In this document: piece by piece, positions 1 to 12,140 of the stretch
Position numbering within the stretch: position 1 is the stretch's first letter
Layout of the letters: each line of letters opens with the position of its first letter
From: Sympetrum striolatum
Lineage: Eukaryota > Arthropoda > Insecta > Odonata > Libellulidae
Assembly: GCA_947579665.1 (NCBI GenBank)
Contig: OX388349.1
Span: forward strand, 23,654,459 to 23,718,458
Length of the DNA stretch: 64,000 nucleotides
Reading direction: 5' to 3'
Translations under genes and position numbers: made by a program
Notes under the pieces: generated by a model
Told to the model about the DNA's origin: nothing
Database searches by the model: none
Seen by the model: the letters and a program-made list of their open reading frames with translations, nothing else

Positions 1-1926
1 GGTATTGAATTCATTGAATTGACGAGGCATTCTTCTTATTAATGAAAATTCCCATCTTCATACCGCAAGTATGGCACAGCAATTCTTGTAGAGTATTGGT
101 TAGGAATAATTTGACCCCTTCCCCACAAAAACACCTCTAACTTAGCACATTGCAATTTCCATATCTATCTATAGCTGAAGTCGTTATGTGGTGGTCGTAA
201 GTTCAAGAACAATTAAATAGTGAAAGGTTTCACTAGACGGTTGAAACCTCAGACGGCAAATTTTTATACTAAGAGCATCAAAAAGGATGGAAGGAGCTAC
301 ATGGAACAATGGCTCAAGGTATGGAAACTTTTTAATATTTTTACCATAAGGGACATACTTTCTGTAAAAATAATGTATTTTTTATTCTCAAACGTCACTA
401 AAGGAAACTGAGAACCAGGATAGAAGGTAACGAGCGAAAAATAAAATAAAGAACTTGGCATTAAAACAGAGCTTGCTTGGCAAGAACAGAAAATTTTCAG
501 AAAATGCGATATGGAATACTAATAATACAAATGAAATGGCATTAGGAGATTGAAGCGAGAATAGCCTTAAGTGGAAGAATGCAGCGAGGTACATAATTCA
601 TATTGGCAATTTCTTCATTTCATAGTCGATTTGAAGAAAGAGAGGCACTCATCCTAAGAAGAACGAAGTTTAGAAAAAGATGGCACGATGCCACGAAGAG
701 CAGGAGTCGGCAGAGGAACGAAAAGATGCGACGTAAAATTACTAATGAAAGGTTATCACCTGCGCAGAATTCTAATGAAAAGTACCCATTCTATTCGAAT
801 GTTCACAGCAGGAGCCTTAAAGTCAATAACTAAAGTCGAGATAAGTAAAAATGAGATAAAATATATCTTATAAAAATACCTCTACTCATACTAAATATGA
901 TTTCCTTAAAACATTTTAATAACCACCTTTATAAGTTATTAGTATATGAGTTTCACGATACATCTTGCGCATTGAGGTGTACGTACTTCAAAATCGATCG
1001 TGGTATCATCTACGTAGTGCTAAGTTTTTATAGGAGTTAATACGGTCCAATAGGTGGTTACAACTGAAACAACCTCCCTCTGATTAGTGAATTTATTCAT
1101 AATTTACCATCTCCCTTTCACTAAAAACGCAACCATATTTTCAGAAATTCAGAGGTAAATATTGCGTAAACTGTAAACCAACAGAAAACCTATCCCTAGT
1201 CCAATTGAAAACAATCATATAATTGCGGAATGAGTTATAAATAGCATTACAGTGGTTATCGCTCATTCACTCACGAAAATAGATCGAGTAATTCATTCAC
1301 GCACATAACAAGAGTCACTAGATTATTGCACGAGGGGACCATGGAAAATAGAAAATTTCCTGATTATCTCGCGAACTTATTTAACTCGTGAGCGTCCTTC
1401 CGAACGCCGAAACAAAATTGGAATTAATAAGGGCCTCATTTTCTTCCTGGTTCGAATCACTGTGGACGAAGTTTCCACCTCCACTCGGGTCTTCATTCAA
1501 GAATATTGATTGATGTTTACAATGTTCCCAACAATCCCCATACAACTCTGTCCCCATGAATGGAAATAGCGAAGCTCTAAATATACGTCTCAAAATTTAT
1601 AGAATTGAAATCGTGACAAAAATAGACGAACATTCTTGCACAGTAACAAGTGTTACTGAGTATGAAATAACTCTCAGCGATAGAATTCGAATACATTATC
1701 TTTAACGCATAAACAGAGTACGTCGACGTTCAACCTGACTCCTTCACATTTCTAAGAAACAGTAAAACAGATAATGGACTCTGTCTTATTTATAAGAAAT
1801 CAGTTAACTTAGGGATGACCATTACAAACACTAACATGAGTGCCTTCAAAATGGTGGAAGCTATGAAGGAAAATTGCTCAAGATATGGAAATTAATTTTT
1901 ATTTATGGATTTTAATTTTATTAAAG
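1..1926. other. no gene recognised
   Basis: AT-rich sequence with only short chance frames. A fragment at about 1765-1815 (ACAGATAATGGACTC) is similar to 12186-12240, pointing to an old dispersed repeat. Confidence 0.5.
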
Positions 1927-2382
1927 TACCGTATTTTATGGACTATATGACGCACGTTTTTCTTAAAAAAATTGAATCCAAATTCAGGTGCGTTTTCTAC
2001 TTGAAATTAATATAAAAATGTCCAGTGTTTGATTTAAAATTCCCGCCAGTCTTAAAAATAGCCATATACTCGATTCCGCAGGAAACCTATCTCTATCTGG
2101 CAACATTGGATTCAACTGGCAGCAGCAGTTACGACCGGATACGACCAATTGAAAGGGATTTTTGCTATCGGTGACAGTACAATATTTTTGTTAGTAGCTA
2201 GTTCCGCAATGGAAAAACATAAAAGGTGGTTCGGTTAAAAGGTAATAAGAGGTCATTTCGGTTTTATAAACTAAGAATTGTTTTCAGCCTGGCTTTGCAA
2301 TCTAATAATAAAAATGGTAAAAATTTCATTTAAAAAATTGCTTAAAAATTAAGGTGCGTCTTATAATCCGTAAAATGCGGTA
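1927..2382. mobile_element. TA-flanked MITE, copy 1
   Basis: The left end is TACCGTATTTTATGGACTA and the right end is the inverse of TACCGCATTTTACGGATTA, giving about 29-bp imperfect inverted repeats (continuing into GACGCAC). TA lies at each end. It matches the element at 34834-35331, for example TCCAGTGTTTGATTTAAAAT and GGAAACCTATCTCTATCT. Non-coding; probably driven by a pogo/Tc1-mariner-type transposase. Confidence 0.85.
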
Positions 2383-2639
2383 TATACTAACTTTTTAAAC
2401 CAAAACTTACCTTCTGGAGATACTTCTTACTGAGGCGCTTTAGAAGAAAGTATTTCTATCTGTAATTTTTGGGCCACAATTTAAATGAAATGAAAGGTGT
2501 GTGAAAGTAAACGTAGAGTTGCAGTATTCCTTCACCGTAAGTTAAAGAATGAGCAACCAAATTTATTTTTTTCCAAATATAATAAAATTGTAATAGAATT
2601 CTAGTTCTCTAGTAAAACACTTCTCTGAACTCTTCTCTG

Positions 2640-2820
2640 TTTCCTTATTAAGTACCACGAGAGCTGTCTTTCAGAATGTGGCAGGGGATGCTTGTAGCAG
2701 AACTCTCTCCTCTAATCGATTACTTTCGAGTATCGCTCTCGGAAAAAAATGATTTCATGAAGCGACTTGTTTCAGCCTCTATGTCGCTGAGCTTCGTCTC
2801 ACTACGAAAACAGCATTAAG
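2640..2820 (+). repeat. SINE-like dispersed repeat (GTATCG family)
   Basis: GATTACTTTCGAGTATCGCTC followed by GAAAAAAATGATTTC and a GAGCTTCGTCTCAC block, collinear with 20755-20905. Confidence 0.5.
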
Positions 2821-2829
2821 TTATCGGCG

Positions 2830-4212
2830 GAACGATATCAACAGTTATCAACATAACAGCCAATCCTTATGCGATGAAATGTTAACACGGACAACATTTT
2901 GTGTACAAAAAAAATCAGCCTGCGTATGTTTGTAGCCGCAAGACTCACAAAATACTCGGTTGATTGACTTGAAATTTTAACGCAACTTTGCATTGAAATA
3001 CGCGAGTGTTTGCATTGTTAAAAATGTTGACACTTCGTCCTCGGTCCGATCTCAGAGTGCGGTTTGAATTTAGAAAATAATTGCTTCTCTCATGGGCAAT
3101 TACGTATACTTCGCATGCTCCAGAGTCGGTAAACCGTCTGATCTTTATCTTTATGCAAAAAAAGGACAAGCAAACAAAATATAGTCAATCCACTAGCTTT
3201 ACAATTAAACATTATTTTCTATGAAAAACATCTTTTCTCTTCCTTTCCTTTCATTCCACAACATAGACAAAGCAACGCAAGGCAAGGCATTGAATACAAT
3301 GATGTGATATCCCGGTGAATCAATCTTCGCTAGAATATCTTAATTTACTTTCTCATTCATTTCAAATCTGTCTGATCCACGGCGAATCGTGGCCGGATTT
3401 CGCTATTAGTCATATAAATAACGCACCGTTTTTAAAAAAGTGTAATAAACACTTGTTAACGCGAGTGAAATACCCCGATAAAAATAATCGAACCTGTACG
3501 CACGTTGTCGCCGCCATCTCGAGCGCCTCCTTTTTTAATAAAGGAATCTCACGAACGGATTAATTGAGTGTCGCCAGTTTTCCGCACTCTGAGGAGGTAA
3601 GGAAGGGGAAACCACGATGTTTGGGGGACTCATTTTTTCGCCTCCTTAATCTTTGGAGAGATCCCCTCTAATGAGAGCTGGAAGAACCCACGATCTTCGA
3701 GTTTTATTTCTCCACCACTCCCTTATTTATTCAATCCCTAACCCTTTTCCAACTGGCAGTGCATTCTTCCGGAGACGTCTTCAGGGAGTGATTTCCTTCC
3801 GGAGGTAAACAGGCAAACGAGAAAAGATACACCGAATGGACGCCTCTTTGCTCACAGATTAATCCTGTAATTAAATAAACCGGCGTCGAGTTAATTGGCA
3901 CAAGGTTATACTTCGAAAAGGACTAGACGATGATGGAAATGACAGATTTAGCAGTTATAGGCTAAGACTGACGAAGTGATTTCTCGCAGTTTGCCTTCGG
4001 TTAAAAAGAAGGACCGAGCGATAATTTTCTTAGACTGTCAAAGTGCTCAAAAAACAATTTCTTTGTTCCTTGACATCGAAATATTTCCCTTCTCAAATAA
4101 ACAAGACAGATTCAGGTTTCACTTCGTGTTAGTCACTAACAATAAACAGATTCATAATAAAATGTATCTTCAATTCCAATCAGCTTGGCCTTCACTTCGT
4201 GGAATTCCACAG
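2830..4212. other. no gene recognised
   Basis: Unassigned. 3470-3830 is somewhat richer in GC and CpG than its flanks, but shows no motif I can name. Confidence 0.5.
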
Positions 4213-4426
4213 TAAATTAATAAAAGAATAAATTAACAGTCTATATTCTACAGTATTAAAACATTCAACACACGACCGGTTTCAACGCCAAAGCGTCATC
4301 ATCTGGTGTGATAAAATATAGGAAGACACAGTATATATATAGAGTCCAAGGTTGTCGTATGTTTGTGTGTGTATGTTTTAATACTGTGGAAAATAGACTT
4401 TGTTAATTTATTCTTTTATTAATTTA
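4213..4426. repeat. fold-back repeat with Penelope-like core
   Basis: Arms of about 53 bp (4213-4265 and 4375-4426) are inverted copies, beginning TAAATTAATAAAAGAATAAA and containing CAGTATTAAAACAT. The inner part includes ACCGGTTTCAACGCC next to GTCATCATCTGG, a motif pair found in Penelope-like retroelement terminal repeats. Confidence 0.8.
4269..4310 (-). ncRNA. hammerhead-ribozyme-like motif (Penelope-type), degenerate
   Basis: Read on the minus strand: CACAC (stem I, 5' strand), CAGATGA (consensus CTGATGA, one mismatch at U4), hairpin ACGC-TTTG-GCGT (stem II), GAAA, a palindrome ACCGGT able to form stem III between two molecules, C at the cleavage position, then GTGTG (stem I, 3' strand). 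The order and spacing fit a type I hammerhead as known from Penelope-like elements. The U4 change probably abolishes activity. Confidence 0.5.
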
Positions 4427-4560
4427 AAATGTTTCTATTGGTGTCTATGCTTTCCTCTACACCCCTCCCTTTTCCTGATAAGTTTTTGTTTTTCCTATAT
4501 AATATCACCTTTTTGAATGGGCTCTGTTCTGCATGTATTCTGCGGTTTTTTCTTATTGAT

Positions 4561-4600
4561 TCACCTGATGATGTAGCGTCGCTACAAAATCTAGTTCGTA
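4561..4600 (+). ncRNA. hammerhead-like motif, second Penelope-type fragment
   Basis: CTGATGA is followed by a 6-bp hairpin TGTAGC-GTC-GCTACA, then AAAATCTAGTTC, which aligns to GAAACCTAGGTC in the 27.4-28.1 kb element. The G12 change (GAAA to AAAA) suggests decay. Confidence 0.45.
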
Positions 4601-5179
4601 TTTGTATTATTTCTTGAGGTGTAGTAGACGTTCTATTATGAATCTGTTTATCCCTTCTCTAATTTTTTCGAGATAAAATTTTTATAGAATTTTGATCATC
4701 ACTACGAGGAACGGAAATCTTTATTAATCATAGCCTTTAATTGGAAGAGTTATTCAAAGTATTATTTATCTACAGTTATCTCCTTTGCTTCATAGCTCTT
4801 TTAAAAGGCAGCAGTTTCTTTTAACGCACTCGGAAAAAATTACTTCATACTCGACGCCATTCATATTGATCGCAGCCGGTGCACAAGACTGGAATATAAT
4901 ACCAGTAGCAATAAAACCGACGATATCAACGACCCTAGTCCCCCTAACCAAGGGGTAGAGTACCTGCGGCTTTTGAGAAACCTTTGGGGACCTTTTGGAG
5001 CGTTCGACTTAGCCCCTTCTTCACTTCTCTCAGTGAGATTTTGTAAGTGCTCTACCATTCTGTAGGTCAATATTCCCTATTTACCATTTCTTATGTATCT
5101 AGGCAACTCAGTGGCCTTATGCTGCTTTGGTTAAAGGGGTACCGGGTTCGATTACGAGCGGTAGTAATGCGCGATACGA

Positions 5180-5265
5180 CCGAATCTGTCGAAGCCTTTT
5201 TAAAGGATGGGTCAAGTTGTTTTTGTCTTTATTCCATCAAACATCTTATGCCTTTGTCTCAACAA
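5180..5265 (-). pseudogene. LINE ORF2 C-terminal remnant, weak
   Basis: The minus strand has GAGACAAAGGCATAAGATG and ACAAAAACAACTTGACCC, similar to the other copies in this window. Confidence 0.35.
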
Positions 5266-6264
5266 TTTTGGAGCTTATATATATATATTGCTAAAAATAT
5301 ATATATTCAGGCAACTAATCAGCTAAGATTAATTTATGCACGTATATTATCACGACAAACATTTTAGTCTAAATTTTATAAAGACAATACTTTACATTGT
5401 AATGCAATATTGTGAATTATTTCTGTTTTAACTCTTTTTTTCTTATATTTTTGAGCACTTACGTGCCAAAAATTCTTTTACAGGCCAAATAATTTGTAAT
5501 AACACCTTACGATTGATATTAATTTATTTTTCATTCTGTACTTATAACTCTCAACTTTATATTATAGTTCTTCATTTAATTTAATTGAAAGGTATTCACC
5601 ATAGTAATTATTTTCCTACTTCTCCTAATTCTCTATCTCTATATCCACTACTTGTAAAATGCATAAGGGAATACTAACGTAAAAAAGAAAATTATTATTA
5701 TTTCCAACAGTTTTGGCTAATAAAAATCGATAATAATAATTTAATAATAATCAATAACAATATATAATATAATGATAATTAATAGTAAAATCATAATAAT
5801 ATTATACCAGGCATCGAGCACCTCAAGGGTAGCATTATGGTTTCACATGGCCTTCGGACAAAAAACTTTCCACTCCTAAATAAAACCAAAAATTTCCACT
5901 CCTCTATACCCTAAATAAAACCACATTTAGTGAGAACGCAGCATTTTGTTCCAAAAAAAGCAACAGAAAATGGAGAAGAGTTCTGCGTAACGTTCTCCAC
6001 GTAGCAGAGAATGCGTTGGGGAATAAAGGAGGCAATAGGTGGCATTAGCGCTCCCCTTTGAGAGCCGTCAAAAGTGAAGCACGCCTCGATCCTGACTCTG
6101 CAAACGAATTGCCGATTTCAGAGTTGTGCTGGGATAAGAAGATGCGGAGGAGAAGATTGCGCCAAAGCATAAATTCAGCCCGCAGTCGATATCTTCGTAA
6201 ATGCGCCAAAGGACAGGGAGAGGCGAGATTAACGACGCAACCCCACTGGTAAATAGATTAACGA

Positions 6265-6592
6265 AAAAAAAGGTTTTACTAAAGTTAGGTACACCGAATG
6301 ACAAGGTAATCTAATAGTAGTACTCGACAAAGTCACGTTGAAATTAAAGAAATCTGTTTGACTCAAGCTAGGTACACCGACAAATAAGGTAATCTGATTG
6401 TAGTACTATACAAAGTCATGTTGAAATGAAAAAAATCAGTTTACTCGAGTTAGCTACAGCGACTAACACGGCAATCAACTAGTAGTACTCGACTAAGACA
6501 TGTTGAAATTCAAAATATAATTTTTACTACATTAGGTACATCGACTAACATGATGATCTAACTTTAGTACTCTACAAGGTTATGGAGGAAAA
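6265..6592 (+). repeat. minisatellite, four copies of an 82-83-bp unit
   Basis: The anchor TTAGGTACACCGA recurs at 6285, 6368, 6450 and 6532, followed each time by AGTAGTACTCGAC-like and GTTGAAAT-like blocks. The copies are diverged from each other. Confidence 0.9.
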
Positions 6593-6659
6593 TGTGGAAA
6601 TAAAGAATAATTCCACAATATATGTAGTTTCGTAGTTTACCGCGGCGATCTGTTGTTTA

Positions 6660-6945
6660 CCGCAGGATGTTTCATGGTTCCACCAAGATGGTTATCGCTT
6701 GTTGCGACCAAGTTTCACCAGCGTAGCAGTTGTTTTCGTAATGGTTGCAGTTGGCTCCTATCCGTTGTTTAAGCTTCGACATACTGAAGCCTGAAGAAGT
6801 CAATTACAGTACAATATAGGAGAAACGTCGTCTCTAAAAGCAACAACCATCTCGGTGGGACCATGCAACGTCATACTGTTCACGATATATATTTAAAAAC
6901 GACAGGTTCCGGCACAGATCGGTCATCATCAGGTTATATGTCACA
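6660..6945. repeat. inverted-repeat segment with degenerate Penelope-like motif
   Basis: GTTTCATGGTTCCACCAAGA (about 6669) and its inverse near 6846-6872 match at about 22 of 25 positions. At 6900-6945 the minus strand has CCTGATGATGACCG and later GGAACCTGTCG, aligning to the hammerhead-like family of this window but with core changes. Confidence 0.55.
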
Positions 6946-6949
6946 TAGT

Positions 6950-8684
6950 AAAGCCTTCCGTAATTGATTTCATCAACAAAGTCATGTAGATAAATATAAA
7001 CTATTATAAGTAGTAAAGCGGATAGCTAGGATAAGCTTTCCTCTAATTCAAAATACCGTACTCTTAGGTACTCATCTGACATTTTAAGCACTTATACATA
7101 ATTATCGACTGTGTAAGTATACTATTATCACCTTCCTTCTCATCTTTTAGCTATTTATCGATAAGTTTTTCACGGGTTTTCCGTACCTTCATAACATATG
7201 TTTCCCTGCTATGGATAATTTATCCTAATAAAAGGAAAACCAAAAGTGCCTTTCAGGAATTCGCTTGAGAATGTCAGGGTGTTTCTGTGCTCTAAAATTA
7301 TAGGCAGCTGCCAGTACTAGTTTTTCGTTTGTACAAAAATGTGCACCGAACAATATGAATTAGGTAACCGCCACATATAGACTCATTACCTTGTAGCCGG
7401 TGAAAATTTTCAAGAAAGATTTTTTTTTCATTTTATTCGTCAAAAAAGTTATACTATTAAATTGCAACTATTTGTTATTGAGACATTTTTTGAATATTTT
7501 GCTAATAGTGTTTGAGACATACATTGCGTAGGCACAGTATCCTTTGGCTTGGCAACAGCGCTCTACTGTCAACTAAATATGGAAAGCTCAATAGTATGAA
7601 ATTATACGTTAGTGAAGAAACATCGCAGTATTTTTCTAGCATTCTACCTTTTATCATCTTCTCTAGCAATCCGTTCACTCTTAATACGTGACCTTGATGT
7701 TCACTCTATTCACGTTTTTTCTGTAATAAACATCTCCCTTTTCAAATTAACAATCTTTGAATATTCGGTGGATAACTGATAAAGTTACCTTACGCGACTC
7801 GCGATGCTTCCAAGTGGCCTACTTTACTTTTGACTTTCAATTAGAAGTAACTGAAATGCGATATCGCAGTTAGTTCCCATGGAAAGTAAACTTATATCAA
7901 CCTGAAGTTGATGTTGATCTTTCAAAACACATGTTTAACTAAATAATCCAACATCAACTCGAGAGTGGTGCGATATTCTCAAAATGCTTTAAAATCAAAC
8001 GTCCTCAGAATGATCGCGCATGTAAATATCACCTTCGTTGGAAGATATCAAATGTTCCAATTTAAAAACAGGCACCGAGAGATTGAGCGCAAGGAAAATT
8101 TAAGGATCCATTTATTCTTAAACATCTGAATAGATATCTCTATCTTCAAAATACTAATATGTTTTCAAGGTAGAATTTAACTATTTATAACACATAATAT
8201 AATAACACAAAATAATAATAATAATTTTAAGGATAAGATATTTCTGGAAATAATTAACGACTGAAATTAATTTTCAGGGACTTGAACGTTAGGTTCATGT
8301 AATCATCCGCAGTTAATCCAACTTTAAAAATCCCGTAAATAAGTTCATGCAGAGTAGTATACCTTCCTGAAAATTTAATTATATTGCAAATCGAGTGCGC
8401 TACTTTACGAGACAGGCGAATTATATTTTGAAAAAATTCCGAGAAAAATACATATCAAGATCGTTTTTACCATTTTAAAATCTGTCGTCAAATTAATGCA
8501 GGTAGCACTTACGAGCATTAAATAGAGAATCCTGTGGTAAAGCTTGTATATACCTTTTCAAAACCACAATAAAATTTACGTAAATTTCTTCTCTGTCTAA
8601 TTCTATTTTCATTAATATTTCGTATTTTTGACAAATCGTATCTTTGCAACCGATCCTCACCTGAATTAAATGTTCCGTGTATGT
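6950..8684. other. no gene recognised
   Basis: AT-rich unassigned sequence; no repeat or splice-flanked exon identified. Confidence 0.5.
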
Positions 8685-9265
8685 TAGAGATGGGCGAATC
8701 CGATCTGATATACATCAAGATCGATTCTTTTAACGCGATTCCATATTATTTTGCGTCTATCTTTTAGAACCGATCTTTCGATTCGATACATCCAACCGAT
8801 CTATACGATACGATACAGATGTATACGATCCTTGTCGGCATTATTCTAGGGTATTTACCGCGTTGGATCCTCAAGTTCTGACGACCTTATGCGTATGCGA
8901 TCCTTGAGGGCAGCATTTAGTTGGTAGTTAGCTATATACATGCGGAACATTCTACGGAATACTTAGTAGCTCATCATCTCCTAACTTTGGAATGAAGACT
9001 GTAACAAAATTATAATGATTATAATTATTTACTCGACGAAAACGAACAACTTAAGTAATATGTACAACGTTTTTACAAACTGATGCTAAAAATCCAGTGT
9101 CACGTGACAATTCCAGCAAATAGACGTTCTAAACGAATCAAGACAGCACAATCGATCTAATCCGATCCGATCGATCTTTCGAATACGATCTCGTTTCGAT
9201 TCGCAAAGCAAACGATTCGATTCGATTCGGGTAATCGATCTTTTCGTTGAAAACTCCCATCTCTA
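8685..9265. mobile_element. non-autonomous hAT element (MITE), 581 bp
   Basis: The ends are TAGAGATGGG and its inverse CCCATCTCTA, a common hAT-type terminus. The flanks are an 8-bp duplication with one mismatch (GTGTATGT at 8677-8684, GTTTATGT at 9266-9273). Both subterminal regions are packed with CGATC/GATTCGAT motifs in both orientations, as expected of transposase-binding arrays in hAT elements. No transposase is encoded. Confidence 0.88.
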
Positions 9266-9273
9266 GTTTATGT

Positions 9274-11945
9274 ACATACAAACACTAGATGAATTTCTGT
9301 ACTAAATGAAACATGACTAAAATTTAAATATTGAGCGAAAAAATATAAAAACAGTTAAATACAGATATAAATTAATTCATTAATAAATAAGTTAAATACA
9401 ATAATAATTATGCCAATTGTCCTATTTGAATGTTACTTTGTGTTGAATGGGTAATATAAATAAATGCATAGATTATATCAGGACTGGAGCGATTATAAAT
9501 GTATGAGAGCTTAAATCTAAATAGCATGATACCTACCATTTTGGTGGTATGGGAGTTTGTATAAAAATTACTTTAGAAATAAAGATCGCGGTTCAACTGA
9601 TGAAACGTTTGAAGTGTAGGACAAAATAGTGGTTGGACTTCATTAGCGATACTTATCATGAAGATTATACATAAAATTGGTAGTAGTACCAAAATTATTC
9701 TATATTTTGAAAACGAACTTTTAATCCTATATGATATAATTTATGTATTTATGAGTAGGAACATATTTATTTCATTACTTATTCTACTTTCTTTTCGAAG
9801 ATTGACTTCTGCTAACCAATAAGGGAATAATCTTTGATCAGCGGAATATATTTTAAAACCTGCTTTACTTTTCACTTCACTAAATGAAAATATAAGAAGA
9901 TTATCACGAAAAACGATTTACTGATTAGATCATTCACATTCAAGGCACATTCTCCATTTGATAAATATTCTGAAATGAAATAAATGAATTTTAAGTCATT
10001 GATTTACGATTGATAATGAATATTAAAAGTAAAGAAATTAAAACTAATTTAAAATTTAACTACTGTTTAAGTTAAAGCAACGGCGTTTGGAAATGAACGA
10101 GAAATTTCGGAGAATCATCGCAAATGCATAAAATGGAGGTTTAATTGTTAAAGAAGAATAAGATTAAATCAGACTAAGTTCAGAGAAGGCTCATTGCTAA
10201 AGTCACAACATTGTTTTTGATATAAATACTAAAAAGCAAATTTCCATTTTTGTCAAAAATGTTATGAAAGAAAGGTGCAACAAATTTCTGGAACGCAACC
10301 TTAACAACAACCAAATAACATTAACAATCTCTTTGATGACAATTGAAAAACGAGTATTGATGTAAAGATTCGTTCAAAATTCTCGGAAAAGGTAACCCAT
10401 CACCTACACAATCTGAACAGAACTTAACCTTATCGAAGTGGACCTCAAGTTCTTCAGAAATCGCAACTTTTAATTGGTTGCTCTTCTTCGAATTCGCCTT
10501 CGAAGGATGGGGAATTTGCAAGGAGGCAAACGGATAAAAAAATATTAAAATCTCGCCATCACAAACAGCAATTCATCAACCCGAAACCGATTGAAAAATC
10601 ATACAGAAGAAAACCTGTTCATAGATTATACCGCGTACATAAATTAAATATAAATAAATAAGAATAAAATACTGATTAAATGAATAAAATTATGTCATAT
10701 TCTGATAAATTGTTTATTCTTGAATAGATCCGGAGTTCGAGCTACAATACGGAGTTTTCCATAAAAAACCAGCTTAAATGCTGAGCTAAAAGTAACTCTA
10801 CGGATTAATTCACAGATTCTTCTGCATTAAAACGACACACTAAGAAGAAGAAACATGTATATTCATAAAGCATACCTCCTATGTAATGAATCTAAGACGC
10901 CCATATATATGCCAATATCAATCCGTTACAATAAGCATTCGTCGTCTACCTGTAGAGATAATAGTTATTGTATGTAGAATAATTTTACCACAGAAAGAGA
11001 AAAACATAAGTTCTGAATGGAAATGCAATAAAAGACCTTTTTCGATGTCATATTGATGTAATATCGTTATCTAAAACTTATATATATAAATAAGTTAGTT
11101 CGTTGATGGTGATTGTTGATGTTGACATGGTTGTCATGTGACTGTTAAAATAGCAATGATTGAGATATTTTTGCAGATATATCGAAAGAGGACGGAAATA
11201 AAAAGCTAAGCGAAGTGAGATAACTTTAATTTAATCACTTACGAATCCATATCCTAATAAAATGTACACCATTCAGGGGAATACATGAGTAAATATTCTT
11301 TATCAAAAATTTAAGAGAACAAGAAAGGAAGTAATTTTAAATTCGTTAGACATTTTACAAAAGCACCTGACGAAATCTGACGGTTAATTCCAACCAGACT
11401 AAAAATGGTCAAATACCCCAACCTTTCAACTCAAATACAATGTCTGCATTGATATAGGGTTCAAAACAGCGATGGTAAAAAAATCAAGAGAAATAAAATC
11501 TCACTTTATTAGATGTTAAAAAAGGCTTTCTCTGAAGCAATCGCATACAATGGGCGTTAGATTCCGTGTAGCGCTGCTTGTTGGATATCAGGGGCAAATT
11601 GCGGTCTATTGAGACTTGCAACGGAATTCACTCGGCTAATTCACAAGCACGAGCGTCTGCCCGTTGTTTGGCTGGATCGTGATTACGATTGTCACCCGTC
11701 TGAAGCGCAACCCACAACTCCCTACGTATGGACACGTGCGAACTAATCAACGAAAAGTTCTCTTTTCCTATGCAGAGATGGAATAATCTATTGCAATTCA
11801 CACTTATAAGCAGCTCTACCCATTCCTCACCGTTCTGCAGGTACGTTTTAAATGCGGATCAATACGGGTGTTTGCCTCGGAGATATTCTAATTGTACGGA
11901 GGAGACCACAATTTCATGGAATTCCGCCATAACTAAAAAATGTTA
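9274..11945. other. no gene recognised
   Basis: Very AT-rich with scattered short simple repeats. 11540-11720 is GC-richer but not evidently coding. Confidence 0.5.
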
Positions 11946-12140
11946 AATAAAACAAAGGTTTTACAAACAACACAGTAACTTATACTATCTACATAAGCTA
12001 TCGTCGGCACATAGTCTCGGCTAATGATACCCATCTGTGAAGGCTTTGAAGAAGGCTATCACTAGCCGAAACTGTGTGCCAACGATAGCTGATGTAGATA
12101 GTAAAAGTTATAGTGTAGTTTGTAAAACCTTTGTTTTATT
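11946..12140. repeat. 195-bp near-palindrome (fold-back), Penelope-like
   Basis: Arms of 84 bp (11946-12029 and 12057-12140) are inverted copies with about 10 differences, starting AATAAAACAAAGGTTTTACA. The 27-base loop and inner arms contain TTTGAAGAAGGC, a hairpin GGCTA-TCAC-TAGCC and CGAAAC, the same order as the other Penelope-like ends. Confidence 0.9.

Noticed and set aside
6265..6592. CRISPR-like array.
   Set aside because: The 82-bp units are contiguous and diverged with no constant repeat and variable spacer; it is a eukaryotic minisatellite.
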